A stretch of 64,000 bases of DNA from Trissonchulus latispiculum. Lineage: Eukaryota > Nematoda > Enoplea > Enoplida > Ironidae. Within the stretch, counting starts at the first letter, position 1. Each line of letters opens with the position of its first letter. Both the position numbers and the translations under genes were made by a program. Under the pieces are notes generated by a model. The model saw only the letters and a program-made list of their open reading frames with translations, was not told the origin of the DNA and ran no database searches. Below, piece after piece: positions 1 through 11,693 of this stretch. The stretch is from NCBI GenBank assembly GCA_030248195.1, contig JASAND010022049.1, positions 40,896-104,895 on the forward strand, given 5' to 3'.

Positions 1-2
1 CT

Positions 3-2264
3 TCTTTAGCTAAGGCTAGTATTGTAGTTACCTCGATCGCGCAATTGATTCGTTTCGTACCTTTGTGGGTTCGAGCAGCGGAAACAGCGGGGTTTATGGC
101 TTGGGAGCTGGAGGGTACTTCCGCTAGGGATTTTTGGGGTTTCCCAGCTCAATCCACTCTTCCTCTTATACAAATTGCAGTCCCCCTCCCCGTAAAGTTG
201 CAGAAATTTAGAACTGAAATTGACCAGGTTCATCCTATGAATTTGAAAACTGATCCTATTTCTTTAGGGATCTATTTGATTCCTCTGTATGTTTTGTTTT
301 TCCAATACCCCTCGTGGCACTATTTTCAGTATTTGTTAGCTCCTCTTTTCTACAATACTTCCTACCCCCTTTTGGGTTTAAACCCATTGGCAAATGTCCG
401 TCGGTTACTTGGGGCTTTGGGTATAGATGCTCGTCATTCTGCTACTGATATAGCCCACCTAGGTCGGTACGTAAATATTCGTGCAGAAGATCGTGTTCTG
501 AAGCCTTGGTCTCCAGTAGATCCTAGGGGATCATACCCTTGGGTGCGGGCAGGGCGAGCCTTGCCTCCTCCGCAAAATTCTCGTGTCGATATTCCACTTT
601 CTTGGTATCAAGAGAATATTTTGCAATATTCAGGAGATCTTTGCAAGGCTGTGCCGACGCGGGGGTTTCAGCCTTTTCCAACACCTCCTGAACTTATTTT
701 TGGGGCTGCTAAGGTTAGGGATGTTATCTTGATAGTTCAAAAATATATTCATTTTGATCAGGCTTTTGGGGTTTCTGACTTTCGAAATTTGCGGGAGACT
801 AGAGCTCTGTCAACCATGTCTAAGCCGCTTACTATGAAGTCTCTTCACAAATGTTTCGATAAATTGGAACAGGGGCCCAAAGAGGGTAAGTCGGGTGCTG
901 CAAAGTCTGGTGAGGGTAAGACGGCCACTTCCCGATCTGCTTCGAAATCAAAAGGGGTCTTCGACCCACCCATTCCTTCTCCGGGTGCCTACCCCTTGTC
1001 TAGTCTTCCTGATCCATCGCGTGTGTCTGATGCCACCGAGTCTACTGTTTGGAAACCAGTCATTGTCTCGCTTGCTGAACGTTCTCCAATGCAGTCTATT
1101 CCTTCACATGACTGGATGGCACAGGAATCATGGGTTTCGGCATATCTACGTCCGAACCCTGAGCAGTCGTCTAGTCGCGATATTTCTCCATCAAGGGTTA
1201 GAACTCCTAAGGCTAAGAGAACGAAGGCTGTAGCATCGGCAACAGGGGTAGGTGGGGAGGTAGCTCTCGAGCATCAAGAGGCAATGCAACCGCTTCCTAC
1301 GGCTGCTAGTACCCCGAAACGGGTACGACTGGCGGGTTTGTCCGAGTCCCTTGTTCTAAATCTGTCAGAGGACCCAGAGGGTGGTAACGGTATTCCTGAA
1401 ACTATTACGGACCCGGTGGCTGCGTTTCAGTCTCCATCCGGGGCGAGGGTTGAAATGAGCGGGGTTGACCCTGCCTTCTTACCCTCTCCCGCAGCTCCTA
1501 CCATTGTGCCCGGGGTTGACCCAGCCAGTGAGGAGTCTGGTGTTATTCGAACTGATCGTAGCCCTCGGTCCTGTTCTGCTAGATTTCTGGGGTCCTCCCA
1601 GATAAGTTCGGGCTCTGTCCCGATAAGTTCGGGCTCTGTCCCGATAAGTTCGGGCTCTGTCCCGATAAGTTCGGGCTCTGTCCCGATAAGTTCGGGCTCT
1701 GTCCCGATAAGTTCGGGCTCTGTCCCGATAAGTTCGGGCTCTGTCCCGATAAGTTCGGGCTCTGTCCCGATAAGTTCGGGCTCTGTCCCGATAAGTTCGG
1801 GCCCTGTCCCGATAAGTTCGGGCTCTGTCCCGATAAGTTCGGGCTCTGTCCCGATAAGTTCGGGCTCTGTCCCGATAAGTTCGGGCCCTCTTGTAACACG
1901 TTCGGGGGTTATCCCTTCAACTTCTGGTATGGTCAGGCAGCCACCGGCTCCTGTGGCTAGGTTGCCTCAACCAGTTGTGGGGTTAGGGTCAATTCCCCAT
2001 CGGCAGCGTTCAAACTTTAATGATACCTTTTGGCAACGTCTTCCTTCTGTAGAGACACGTCAGCAGTTGGATTTAGTATCTTCATTAGGCTTGTCTGTTC
2101 AGGAACTTCAAGATCGGGTGGGTCATCCTCCTCCATTCTATGCATTTGAGGTTGCTTATCATACTATCGGTATGGGGGATACCACAGTCCTTGCTTTGCT
2201 GCGGGTACTTTTTCCAGAGGAATTCGTTTCTTCTGTTATTCCTCGGGTAGACACGCGCCCATGA
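3..2264 (+). CDS. Unrecognised long ORF, open at left edge, low-complexity C-terminal half
   Basis: The reading frame is open from the first bases of the window to a TGA at 2262-2264, so the true start lies upstream or in another exon; the first in-frame ATG is at 96. I do not recognise the product. The first ~280 residues look like a folded domain, with hydrophobic stretches near residues 75-110 and a segment around LGALGIDARHSATDI. Residues ~280-510 are Ser/Pro/Lys rich and disordered-looking. Next come fourteen copies of a VPISSGS heptad, then a ~110-residue tail that again looks folded. GC content is clearly higher than in the surrounding AT-rich DNA. A mobile-element gag-like or ORF1-like protein is possible because a T-rich tail and a TATA-bearing segment follow, but no zinc knuckle, reverse transcriptase, protease or recombinase motif is visible. 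A host protein remains equally possible. Confidence 0.5.
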   Translation, partial: SLAKASIVVTSIAQLIRFVPLWVRAAETAGFMAWELEGTSARDFWGFPAQSTLPLIQIAVPLPVKLQKFRTEIDQVHPMNLKTDPISLGIYLIPLYVLFFQYPSWHYFQYLLAPLFYNTSYPLLGLNPLANVRRLLGALGIDARHSATDIAHLGRYVNIRAEDRVLKPWSPVDPRGSYPWVRAGRALPPPQNSRVDIPLSWYQENILQYSGDLCKAVPTRGFQPFPTPPELIFGAAKVRDVILIVQKYIHFDQAFGVSDFRNLRETRALSTMSKPLTMKSLHKCFDKLEQGPKEGKSGAAKSGEGKTATSRSASKSKGVFDPPIPSPGAYPLSSLPDPSRVSDATESTVWKPVIVSLAERSPMQSIPSHDWMAQESWVSAYLRPNPEQSSSRDISPSRVRTPKAKRTKAVASATGVGGEVALEHQEAMQPLPTAASTPKRVRLAGLSESLVLNLSEDPEGGNGIPETITDPVAAFQSPSGARVEMSGVDPAFLPSPAAPTIVPGVDPASEESGVIRTDRSPRSCSARFLGSSQISSGSVPISSGSVPISSGSVPISSGSVPISSGSVPISSGSVPISSGSVPISSGSVPISSGSVPISSGPVPISSGSVPISSGSVPISSGSVPISSGPLVTRSGVIPSTSGMVRQPPAPVARLPQPVVGLGSIPHRQRSNFNDTFWQRLPSVETRQQLDLVSSLGLSVQELQDRVGHPPPFYAFEVAYHTIGMGDTTVLALLRVLFPEEFVSSVIPRVDTRP
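1601..1890 (+). repeat. 21-bp minisatellite, 14 units, inside the long ORF
   Basis: The unit reads GATAAGTTCGGGCTCTGTCCC. It repeats 14 times with almost no divergence; units 10 and 14 carry CCC in place of CTC. Each junction contains CCCGA-TAAGT-TCGGG, so every unit can form a five-pair hairpin. In frame it encodes VPISSGS. The complementary strand is also free of stops through the array, which is a by-product of the repeat. Confidence 0.95.
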
Positions 2265-4570
2265 TAGAATCTAATGCGGCATTCTGGGCTACTCATAAGG
2301 ACCGTTGTTGCCAGTTGTTGTTGTTGTTGTAATTCCCCCCTATCCCTCGTTCGGTATCTAATTTCTCTTTCTACCTAAATTTTATAGTAGATTTTCGTTC
2401 GAAACTTCTTTTTCATTGATAAAATTATTTTGCCTTGCAGTGTACTCTATTCCGAACTTATTTGGAAGCCTTCCCGAACTTTTTGTAAATATTGAATTTT
2501 CCGAAGATTATTTCTGAGCTTTGTTGAGATGTTCTGATGAACTTTAGAAGACAGTGTCTAATTATTGTTTTGTAATTTTTGCCAAATTGTTCGCTTAACT
2601 CTTCGTATACCTTTTTTTAATTAATTGAGGGTTCTCTGGGGTGGATTGCCTAGTTGACCTAAGACTGGGACACAAGTGCAATTCATCTCCCGGGTCCCCT
2701 CTCACTTTTATTGGGATATACTAAATCTCGTCTACGCTTTTTACCATCATACGTGTCGTCGGTGTGGGTTTTCGGAAGCTGTTGCCTAAGACTGGGTCGT
2801 TTCTGGGCACTCACATCGGCATGCCAGTGCTACAGTTAGGGGCTTTTGGTCCGTATTGATTTATTTGAGTTTCGTCTTTTGTCATGTAGTTTTGTAGTTT
2901 GTCTTTTTGATTCTTTCATTTGTTGCTTTATGCATACTTTAATTTTTCTTTTGTGTGTTTAGGTGATGCCTTGCTTTGTATTGTATCTGGATCCCCCCCC
3001 TTTTGCGCCAGGCGTGCCTCCATGGTGGATGTTGGTGAGGGCCACTTGTCCTTTGTTCCGGTGACTCTCCGGCTGGATTTTGGGCCTTTTACGAACTAAA
3101 CGGCTTGCTTGGTATGGGCCCGCTCTCTGGGAAAGTGGGGTGAATACTGGCCTTTGTCATCTTTCATGGCCAGATAATTTCGGTGTTTGTGGGCCACTCT
3201 ATTGGTGTGGCTTGGTCGGTCTGTACTATTTGTCACTTCATTTCATTCTGCCTGTCTTGGCCTATGGGACTTTTACTGTACTGTTTACCATCATATTACG
3301 CCCTGTCTACCCATATCTACTATTATATAATCTACTGGGATTGGACTATATTTTGTACTGTCTGTCCTGCATGATGCGCTCTGCGGGACACTCTTTTGCG
3401 TTGCCCAGCTTTCTTTGCTTGTTGCTGGTAAGGTGGTGTTTGGACTCCCGGCCTCTTTACTGTTGGTCTGGACTATTTTCTGTGCCTTTTTCCGGCATGA
3501 CTCGCTCTGCTGGATTAATCTGTTTACCTTGGACAGGACCATGGTTTGCACCGGTCTATTTACTGGTGGGTTAACTATTGTTCCGGTAGCCTGTGGTCTG
3601 TATTTGCCTTGCCGATCTTTGTTACTGTAGTTACTGTATTGGATTTTTTCGGCACTATTCCATCTTTGGCTGTGAATCGTCGGGTTGGGTCTACCTTATG
3701 CTTTGGTCCAATGTTCTCAGGTTGGTATGGGCATTTCTTCTGGCAGTCCCTGGTCGGATATGTGGCACTAACTCTGCCATTTGTTGCTCTGCCTTTTATG
3801 AACAGTTTGTGTGCCTCTCGGTTGATCATTCCCGCCTGCTGCCATGGTTCCCGGCACGCCTTTGGACGTTTCCACCCCTCCCGTTGTTTGTCGTATATAT
3901 TTGATTGTGTCTATTGTGTCTATTTATATTCCTTGTTTTTTGTAGTCTTTTCTAACTATTTTTTCTTTAATAGCTACGTTTTGAGTTGTTTGTTATTTTG
4001 TACTATCACTATTTTTGCCATATTCTACAGGTTCCTTACTTTTGTGCCTATAATTTTTGACTTACGTCGTTCTGTTTTCCACATTTTTGTTTGTTTCTAC
4101 TATATTGTCAGTTTACTCCTTATGCAACACATCCATGACGTGACTGTGATTGTTGTTTTTCTATGTGCTTTACTTGTATGTGTGGGTTTCATATTTTCTT
4201 AGGGTTAGTTTGTCGTTGGGGTATAGTTGGGGGGAACGTGCAGTGGGTCGTGTCCCCGAAGTATTGTCTCTATTCGTCGTGGTTCGCAGTCTGGAGGTTA
4301 CTACAGGTGTATTTTTGTCACAATTGTTTTTGTAGTTGTTTTGTTTTGAAAAGTTTAGTAGGTAGTTTTTCAGTCAGTGTAGTTTGTTCGTTTGTTCGTT
4401 TGTCAGTTTGTTCGTTCGTTTGTTTCGTTTCGGTCACAGCCGACACAGTTTTACCCAGTCGCAGTTCGACGAGTCATTCCGAGCTGACTGTGAGCCACGT
4501 AGTTCGTAGGCGGTGGGGATCGTTTGGCTCCACTTTTATTGTAGCTAGTATCGTAACATTCCGTTTTATT
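2265..4570. other. T-rich, A-poor tail without recognisable gene
   Basis: The + strand is strongly enriched in T and poor in A over 2.3 kb. Its ORFs (for example 3080-3574 and 3546-4202) translate to hydrophobic strings simply because of the T content, and I do not call them genes. There is faint internal repetition: 3341-3390 and 3466-3515 share a pattern of about 50 bases at a 125-bp offset, and the block CCTAAGACTGGG occurs at about 2658 and 2787. The segment may be the 3' part of the element that carries the upstream ORF. Confidence 0.4.
4374..4432 (+). repeat. TTTGTTCG simple repeat
   Basis: About seven interrupted copies of TTCGTTTG-type units, including a run of TTTGTTCGTTTGTTCG. Confidence 0.7.
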
Positions 4571-4579
4571 ACTAAAACT

Positions 4580-5578
4580 ACTACTTGAGGCCTCAAAACT
4601 AATGTAACACAAGTTTTATCATTGTCTAATCCACTGTGTGACACCTGTTGTGATCGCCGCGCGGGGGGCCGGCGGCGGAAAAGAGGGGGTATTTTGTGGG
4701 ATATTACCCATTAGGGCACTAGTAGCTAGCTGCGCAGCAGCGCAGCACTGAAAATTATATGTTGTGCTATCTTCATATGCGTGACGCAAAATATATTCTA
4801 TTTGATGAAATTATACAACTTTGAACTATTTTGACAATTGTCTTATTCATGAATGATGAAAGTGATTTCTTTTTGGGCTAGCTACGCCAGTAGCACAAAG
4901 TGTATATAAGAGAGAGAAAGTGTAGGTTTAGTTCAGTTGTCATCGGTGTGTCAATTGGGTTGGGGGCTTGATTCGTTATTGGGTAGGAGCCGATTGGGCC
5001 AAGTTTAGGAAATCGGGAGCGGGTAACGCCCTCCCCTCTGCATTGTTTACTCACTTACCGTGCTCTCTCGTATGTTTATAATAGTTTTGTATGTCTGTTG
5101 AAGAATTGGTATGAGTATTTGACATCTGGCTTAGTAAAGTCTAGCGGTATTTAAGTCTATTAGATCTAGGGACGGTCGCTTAGGGTCCACAGATAATTAC
5201 TTTTAATCATACTCGCTAACTTACGGCACTCTCGCTTCTTCTCTCAATTGGCTAGACTTAGATGTCACACACTGAACTCTTACTTGCAATCTTTACTGAA
5301 GTCCGACATTAGTTTATTACAGAGGTACACACATAGTACTTCACACACAATGTGAACAGTTTGGAATGAAAACATTCGCTTATATAATTAGATTTGATTG
5401 TATTGGTATTGATGTAAGGGGGCATCGTTCGCAGTTTAAAACGCAGTGCTCTTGTTGCGATTGTAATTGCTAATTGGAAACGTAACCAACATCCAAAACC
5501 TTGTTAGACAAACTAAACGAAATTTGGTTTAGTTTTTTCCCTGCTATTGGTCATGTAAATTAGACCTTTATGTCAAAA
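4580..5578 (+). promoter_or_regulatory. Possible LTR-like or promoter segment with TATA box
   Basis: After the T-rich tail there is a purine run (AAAAGAGGGGG at about 4679), then ~220 bp of mixed sequence, then TATATAAG at 4913-4920 followed by an AGAGAGAAAG run. This is the order expected for a polypurine tract and the U3 promoter of a 3' LTR, but the partner LTR would lie outside the window and no terminal repeat can be checked. A 24-bp run of pure G+C sits at about 4655-4677. No coding sequence is evident from here to 5.58 kb. Confidence 0.2.
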
Positions 5579-5887
5579 TCAAGCACGTGGACAAACTTTA
5601 ACACAAGAGACATTTAGTTTGAGGAAGTGAAAAGCTTCAAAAAAAGTAGGACAACATCTTTGAAAAATAATGGAATCGGAATTGTAACATAAGGTTAAGA
5701 GTGGAGTAGGAGCGACAGCTTGGATTTGTATGTGGATAATGTGTGGAATTCTGCATAACAATGTAATATTTACCAAACACGTAATCGACTGACCAGTGGC
5801 CACTTGTTATTGCTATTTGTTGTTTGTGAAAAATGGAAGACATAAAAATAGTCGTAGACGTAAAGCAAGCTGAAATCAATTACCTAA

Positions 5888-6092
5888 CAGTTCGGGCCGT
5901 TTTTGCGACATCGGACCGTTCGGCCCGTAGAAATTTGCAGCCCCGGGCCGGCCCACATGGCCCGGCCCGCCACCGGCCCGCGGGCCGGGGCCGGGCCGCG
6001 GGCTGCGGGCCGGGCTCGGGCCGGGCCGGCCCGGCCCGCGGCCCGGCCCGTAGGACCACATCGGCCCGCGGGCCGGCCCGGCCCGCAAAATT
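5888..6092. repeat. GGCCCG-rich island 1
   Basis: Two hundred bases made almost wholly of overlapping CCGGGCC, GGCCCG and CGGGCCGG words in otherwise AT-rich DNA. Apparent ORFs here are products of the base composition. The right side reads, on the - strand, AGTGTTGGAAAATAAG before the G+C block. This resembles the tip of a hAT-type terminal repeat running into a subterminal array, but no matching left tip was found. Confidence 0.6.
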
Positions 6093-6418
6093 TTCTTATT
6101 TTCCAACACTACTTAGGGGTAGTAGTGCCAGCTTAGAACGTATGAATTTTTGAGGGAAGTGGAATGCTGACACTGAACAATTGCCATAACAATTACCCGA
6201 GGTGTTATACACGGCTATCAGGATCTCCATTACGTCCACCGTAATTGAGATTCTGTGGTTAGCTCCACCTGACGGGCGGTCGACCACTCTTTGGCAACCT
6301 TGACAATCCCGGTAAATGCCCTGAAGGGATGTGAAATGGGTGCTAGAGCTTATTTTAGCAAGCTCTAGACTTAACATGATCCTCCACTTATAGTGCAGTA
6401 AGGAACCGCTGCTCTGTA

Positions 6419-6493
6419 TACATGCATATACATACATATACATACATACACATACACATATACACATACACATACACATATACATACATATAC
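6419..6493 (+). repeat. Microsatellite of CATA/CACATA units
   Basis: An interrupted (CATA)n/(CACATA)n run that abuts the first copy of a 176-bp direct repeat, where it replaces the GC-rich array seen at the second copy. Confidence 0.85.
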
Positions 6494-6669
6494 GCCCGAT
6501 TCAAGGCCCGGGCACAACTCTATCTGTATGAGGCTCGAATTTTGAATTGATCGACTGAATATAGTCCCTGATTTTTTTTCTCCCCCATTAACAACCAGTC
6601 GAAGACAAATTTTTCTGGTTGAAAAGAAAAATATTCAATTAAATGCTCCAGCTGCGAAGCTTTGGGAAA
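6494..6669 (+). repeat. 176-bp direct repeat, copy 1
   Basis: Begins GCCCGATTCAAGGCCCGG and runs, apparently identically, to a CTTTGGGAAA end. The same sequence recurs 672 bp downstream. The first ~20 bp are the end of a GGCCC array and the remainder is ordinary AT-rich flank, so this is a segmental tandem duplication rather than an LTR pair. Confidence 0.85.
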
Positions 6670-7180
6670 GTTGTGCCGTTAAGAAATTTCCCGGGCCGGG
6701 CCCGGGCCCGGGCCTGCTGAACCGACCGGGCCGGGCCTCGGGCCGGGCCGAGCCCGGCCCGGCCCGGGCCCGGAGGCCCGATTCAAAGACCGGTAGGCCC
6801 GGTGGGCCCGGCGGCCCGGTGTAGGCCCGGCCGGCCCGGTGAAGGCCCGGCATACAAAAAACAGTGTCAAACAATAGCTAGTGCTATTTATTACAACTTG
6901 GACAACTCCTGGAAGCTTAAATTTGACTTTCTTATGCAGAGAATTTGAAAAAATTATGAAATTTGCACAACAAAAATTTGACCGGGCCTCATCGGGCCCG
7001 ACCGGGCCTGGCCGGGCCTCCAAGGCCCGGCAGGCCCGGTAGGCCCGGCTCGGGCCGGGCCTCCGCGGCTGACCGGGCCCGGGCCCGGGCCGGGCCTACC
7101 GATCCGACAACCGGGCCCGGGCCGGCCCGGTGCAGGCCCGGCCCGGGCCCGGCCCGGAGCCCGAGGCCCGATTCAAGGCC
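6670..7180. mobile_element. hAT-like element candidate with two GGCCC arrays
   Basis: The left end reads AGTTGTGCCGTTAAG and the right end, on the - strand, AGTTGTGCCCGGGCC, so nine bases are shared as an inverted terminal match. Dense CCGGGCC arrays lie just inside both ends (6688-6856 and 6978-7175) with ~120 bp of AT-rich core between them. This arrangement of short inverted ends plus subterminal arrays resembles non-autonomous hAT elements. An 8-bp target duplication is not present, which fits the flanks having been rearranged by the 176-bp duplication. Confidence 0.4.
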
Positions 7181-7341
7181 CGGGCACAACTCTATCTGTA
7201 TGAGGCTCGAATTTTGAATTGATCGACTGAATATAGTCCCTGATTTTTTTTCTCCCCCATTAACAACCAGTCGAAGACAAATTTTTCTGGTTGAAAAGAA
7301 AAATATTCAATTAAATGCTCCAGCTGCGAAGCTTTGGGAAA
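7166..7341 (+). repeat. 176-bp direct repeat, copy 2
   Basis: Second copy of the segment at 6494-6669, in the same orientation. After CTTTGGGAAA the two copies diverge at once, with GTTGTG after copy 1 and ACGAAATT after copy 2. That boundary marks either the duplication breakpoint or the element insertion point. Confidence 0.85.
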
Positions 7342-9872
7342 ACGAAATTGCATTTGCCTATCCTAGAAATGTTAATTAGTCTTAAATGCGGCATTCGTTA
7401 TCATAAATGCTGTTAATGAATATATTAGATCCCAAAAGATCCAAATTTAATGGACAATTTCTCAAAATCTGGACTTCAATCGGAAGCTCCCAACTGGGAT
7501 TAATTATGAAAAATCACAGCTGCTTAAATTAGTTCCAGATGTTTCAACTTATCAGTACTAAAAGTTGCCAATTAATCTTGTAATTAAAGTTGGTAATCAT
7601 TTTTCCAACGCAGAACGCTGTGGGGAAATTAGATACATCAAACTTTAAGGTCATAGGTTGGTAGGCTGACCTGATAATAATTTCCAGTGGATAAGAATAA
7701 AATTGCTTCTGTTTACAAGCTGTTTTTTACTGCAACAATTTACGCTGATGTCCATTTGCGCACAAATGTGAAAGGTTGAAATCTGGACTAAAATGAGAAA
7801 AGTGTAAGGGAATCAATTAATTCACAAAATCTGACAATTGTCGCGTCCAATTTGGCAAATAAAACAAGGACTTTCCTCAGGTAGGCTTGATAAATCAGAA
7901 ATCACGTGATTATAGCAATAAAACCTGACAATTTATGTATTCAAAGTGTCCATGCAAATAGGTGCTTTCCGCTCTCACAGCATTGATACTAATCGTTTCG
8001 TAGACGCTTTATTTACCTTTGATAACTACCAAAATAATGATAACCAAAGCTGGCTCAGAGATATAAATATTCCCACAGTAGGTGTATGTTATAGCTGGCT
8101 TTCTATTTGTGACACACTGTGCTTATCTAGTAGTACCTACGCATATACGGTTGGTTATTGAAATTGAGCGATTGAATTTTTGCAAATTTAATGTTTAGTC
8201 ATAACCTGGCATACTTTGATTCTGCTATGTTTTTTATGAGCTTTTCAGGCAGTATGCAGAATTTCAATTTCGTTGAGCGGATGAATTTAGGTAGCATTAG
8301 ACATTCGGCATTTGAAATTTCTGCCTTCTGTAATTTTGCAGAATAGAATTTTATGATCCTGTTTCCAAGGATTGAAAATTAAGAATCACCTCATAATTGA
8401 ACCGACACCTTTTCGTTTCTAGGACTTTTTTTAAGAAATAAAGAATTTAAAATTAAGTTAAATTTAAAAATTAAATCATAATACATATCTAAGCCAATTT
8501 TTTATTATTTTGTAGAAATCATATTTGCATTTTTATCCGCCACCACCTTTAGCTTTAAGTGACAAATAAACGAAATGGGTGTTTTTTCTGGGTTTAGGTA
8601 AAAACTCAGCATTTTATGATTCATTTTACCCTACGTAATGTTTAGGTATTAGTCATCGTGTTTGTGAGTAAAAATTATAATTTATTACTACAAAAGGCAC
8701 AAACTTTGAAAACCGGCCGCCAATGAATGCACACACATTTCTAGTACAATATTTGTGTAAACTTTTGACGCAATCCAATTTTAAAAAGATATTTACAACC
8801 AAAAGGATATGTTTTTCTTTTTTACAGTTCGGTTGCATTTGCAGTTTAAATTGCAGTTTAAAACTTTGCATTTGCAGTTTTAAATTGTTTTAAAGTTTTT
8901 CTGTAATGTTAAGTTGTTTGTTCTTTTTAAAACTATTTAATTTAATCTGTAGATTTATTTATTTTGCAGGATTGATTGTTAGCTTTGATTAATACTTCTA
9001 TTCCACCTTTTGCAATTGCATACAACTACATACGCTGGAAGTGAACCGTCAGTAGCAGAACCGTTTTCCGCTTTTCAATATTTTTAAGGCTATGTCCTAA
9101 AAACAACCTAGTTGGTTTTTGAAAGAAAATTCTAAAATTCTGTGCTGGTTTCTACACTTTTGCATCTGTGGTAGAATATCTGGAAGTTTCGTGCTTAATG
9201 TTAGCTGGTTTAATGATTTATTGACTTTTTTAGTTTATTGGTAAATTCCAATAATTCCAAATCAGTTGACATCCGAAATTGATTGGGTGTTCTCAATTTT
9301 CAGATTTCACAGTGGGTGTTCTCGACTTGAAATTTCGTTTGGCATTTTGCTTGACTAGTGCAAAATTCCACTGTTAAGATAATGCTAAATTGCAAGACAA
9401 AATTTGTGTTAAGGAATATCAGATGTGTAGAAATGTTGTTTAGACAATTTATTAAGGGCAACTGTTTTAGAGTGGGACTAAGCTATAAAACTTTGTGGGT
9501 TGACACACTTTCGACCAGACAACGCTAAGTTAATGTTAGCAGTTGTTGTTGTTATTGTTGTTCCTCAATTTATAGAATCTTGATAAGATTTCGCAGATAT
9601 GTTATGCTGTGTTTGTCCATTTTCCACTATTTCTGATTTGATAATTTCGCTTTTTCAAATTATAATTTAGATTTTTTCTGATAAGCCACGTGTTCTGTTA
9701 ATTTTGAGGTTTTTCAGTAAAAGAGCATAAACAGCAAAATAAAGTTAAAACCAAGTGATAGCTTTTAGTTAATTTCAAGTGCGCGATTTACCTGTCATCA
9801 ATTTCTACCAGCTTAATTGTTTCTTAACAAAACCGGTGAAAATTTTCGTTGAGCTTGTATTTCAACTAGGAG
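7342..9872. other. No gene seen
   Basis: AT-rich, with only short ORFs that show no family signature and no consistent splice borders. Minor features are a TTG/GTT run at about 9541-9563 and duplicated CATTTGCAGTTTTAAATTG-like words at about 8835-8888. Confidence 0.5.
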
Positions 9873-9944
9873 GCTTCTGTGGCTCAGTGGTAGAGCGCCT
9901 GAACGGCAGCCAAAAGGTCGATGGATGGAATCTCGGCTGAAGCA
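9873..9944 (+). tRNA. tRNA-like sequence, decayed (SINE head or tRNA pseudogene)
   Basis: The 72-nt span has a nearly complete acceptor pairing, GCTTCTG at the 5' end against CTGAAGC at the 3' end, followed by A. It also has a good A box, TGGCTCAGTGGTAGAGC. The B box is damaged (GATGGAATC instead of GTTCGAATC) and neither the anticodon stem nor the T stem pairs properly, so no identity is assigned. It is probably a tRNA relic or the head of a SINE. Confidence 0.5.
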
Positions 9945-11692
9945 GAAATTTTGAAGACCATTTATCACCAGTTGAAGTTGGTTATTTATTATTGTGAAGT
10001 TGTGAACTTCGGGTCCTCTTCTTAGAGTCAAATATTATTTCAAACAAAACAGAATTTGATTTAGAATTTTTACAAGCAAGCGGAATATTGCAAAAAAAGG
10101 CAAAAATAGAAACATTTTGTCCCCAAGACCTTCGTTATTTGTGGGACTAAAGCATAATTAGAACCCATGAAGGTAGATATTAACTACGTTAGAAGGTTAC
10201 ATACCTAAGTTATGATTATTTTCTCTCTGCTTCCTTTCCGGACAGTACATGCCAGACGACAATTACTGGAATTTTATTAGATTATCTTCCATATTGGCAT
10301 TTTATCAGATTTTGATTAAGCCTAAGATACATACACTTCTCCACCTTTTTGGAGGGGGGTCACGCCGGTCACCCACCCCCGAGGACAAACTCCCCTAAAC
10401 GTATTAAGGCACCTTCCCAGAATTTTGTTTTTCCGGTTTTATTGCTTTCCGAAATCCGAATTTTCGAGTGAGGATGAGAGCCGGCTGAGTAAAAAAGTGA
10501 ATGTGGTTGTTTGGCTTCGAGTTTAACTTTTAATTAACTGACACAGGCTGGCTACAGCAAATATATAGGGTACTTTATATGCTTTTAGGTAGACAATGCC
10601 TTGACCATTCAAACCTTTTATGAATTAAAAATTTAATTATTTAATTGATTCCTTCTTGCAACAAGTTGTTGAAGTTGACCCATTTTCCTTAGAGGAGGAT
10701 TCTCGGTTATGCTAAGGAGTCGTAAAGGTATAAATTAAACACATAAATTATTGTAATCTTAGGAAGAACCGACTTGTAGATTCTGATTTTATTCTTAGAT
10801 TGTAAAAATACATTTCTGTATAACGACAACTGTATTTCCGAAGACATCTCTCAACAGTGATGCCAACGGATAGCTGATTATGTATACTAATTTAAAATAC
10901 TTTTAAGTTTTGTGAAAAGATTCTGCATTTGGCTACTGGCCAAAGAGCCAAATTTTGCTGGAAGTAATCTTGTTTTAATGGGTCGAATTACAGGCAAACT
11001 TTACACACTATCACATACTTTCAGTCAGAACGCATTTTTCCGCCTGGAGTCAAACGTTGACGGACTTGTAAACTTTCAGCAAATTTCATTCTGGGTGAAA
11101 TCTAAAGCGTTTCTCACTTTCCGGAGAGCATAAATTGAGAGTAGCACACAAAAATGGAGGGGGGTTGACCTTCACGTTTTAATGGATTTTCAAACAAATA
11201 AATTGTCCTGAGACCATTATATTTTTATTGCCAGCTGCCAAAAAACTGTCACAAAAAATGGGTTTTTTTGTAAAAAAAGTTTTGAAATTTTTTCTTGAAA
11301 CTTTCTCCCCTCCCTGTATTACTCTGGTCGTTAATCGCTCTTATCATGTGTAACAAAGACTGCAGAAATTTCAGTGCAAACTCTGAAGCGACTATTGAAA
11401 CAGTCGTTAATGCAAAGCCCCCTGTAGAATTATTGTATTTGCATTGTAACAGGTCGGTTTGACAGTTTTTGAAAATTTCTGAACATCTAAGGTTTACACT
11501 TTTGTACAGGAATTGTGTAGTACACTTTTGAAATGGTATATACTCGGACAGTATTTCACGGTGTCTGCTTTAAGGTTAATACAGCCTTTCTTACAGTAGT
11601 TGTCATATCAGGATGGCTTTTGTTTTATTCAAATAACGAAGTTTTCATCAATTTCTCAGACTGTTTTGCTCCAAAACTAAAGCTTGAAATTC
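9945..11692. other. No gene seen
   Basis: AT-rich, with short ORFs only. A C/G-rich patch lies at about 10340-10385 (CCACC...GGAGGGGGG...CACCCACCCCC). I see no domain or splice pattern. Confidence 0.5.
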
Positions 11693-11693
11693 T

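Noticed and set aside
1579..1899. Minus-strand ORF of repeated NLSGQSP
   Set aside because: It is the shadow of the 21-bp repeat array on the other strand.
3080..4588. Hydrophobic ORFs that look like multi-pass membrane proteins
   Set aside because: The hydrophobicity comes from the T-rich strand; frames overlap and lack any family motif.
5833..7217. Arg/Gly/Pro/Ala-rich ORFs on both strands
   Set aside because: They are produced by GGCCC repeats with few stop codons.
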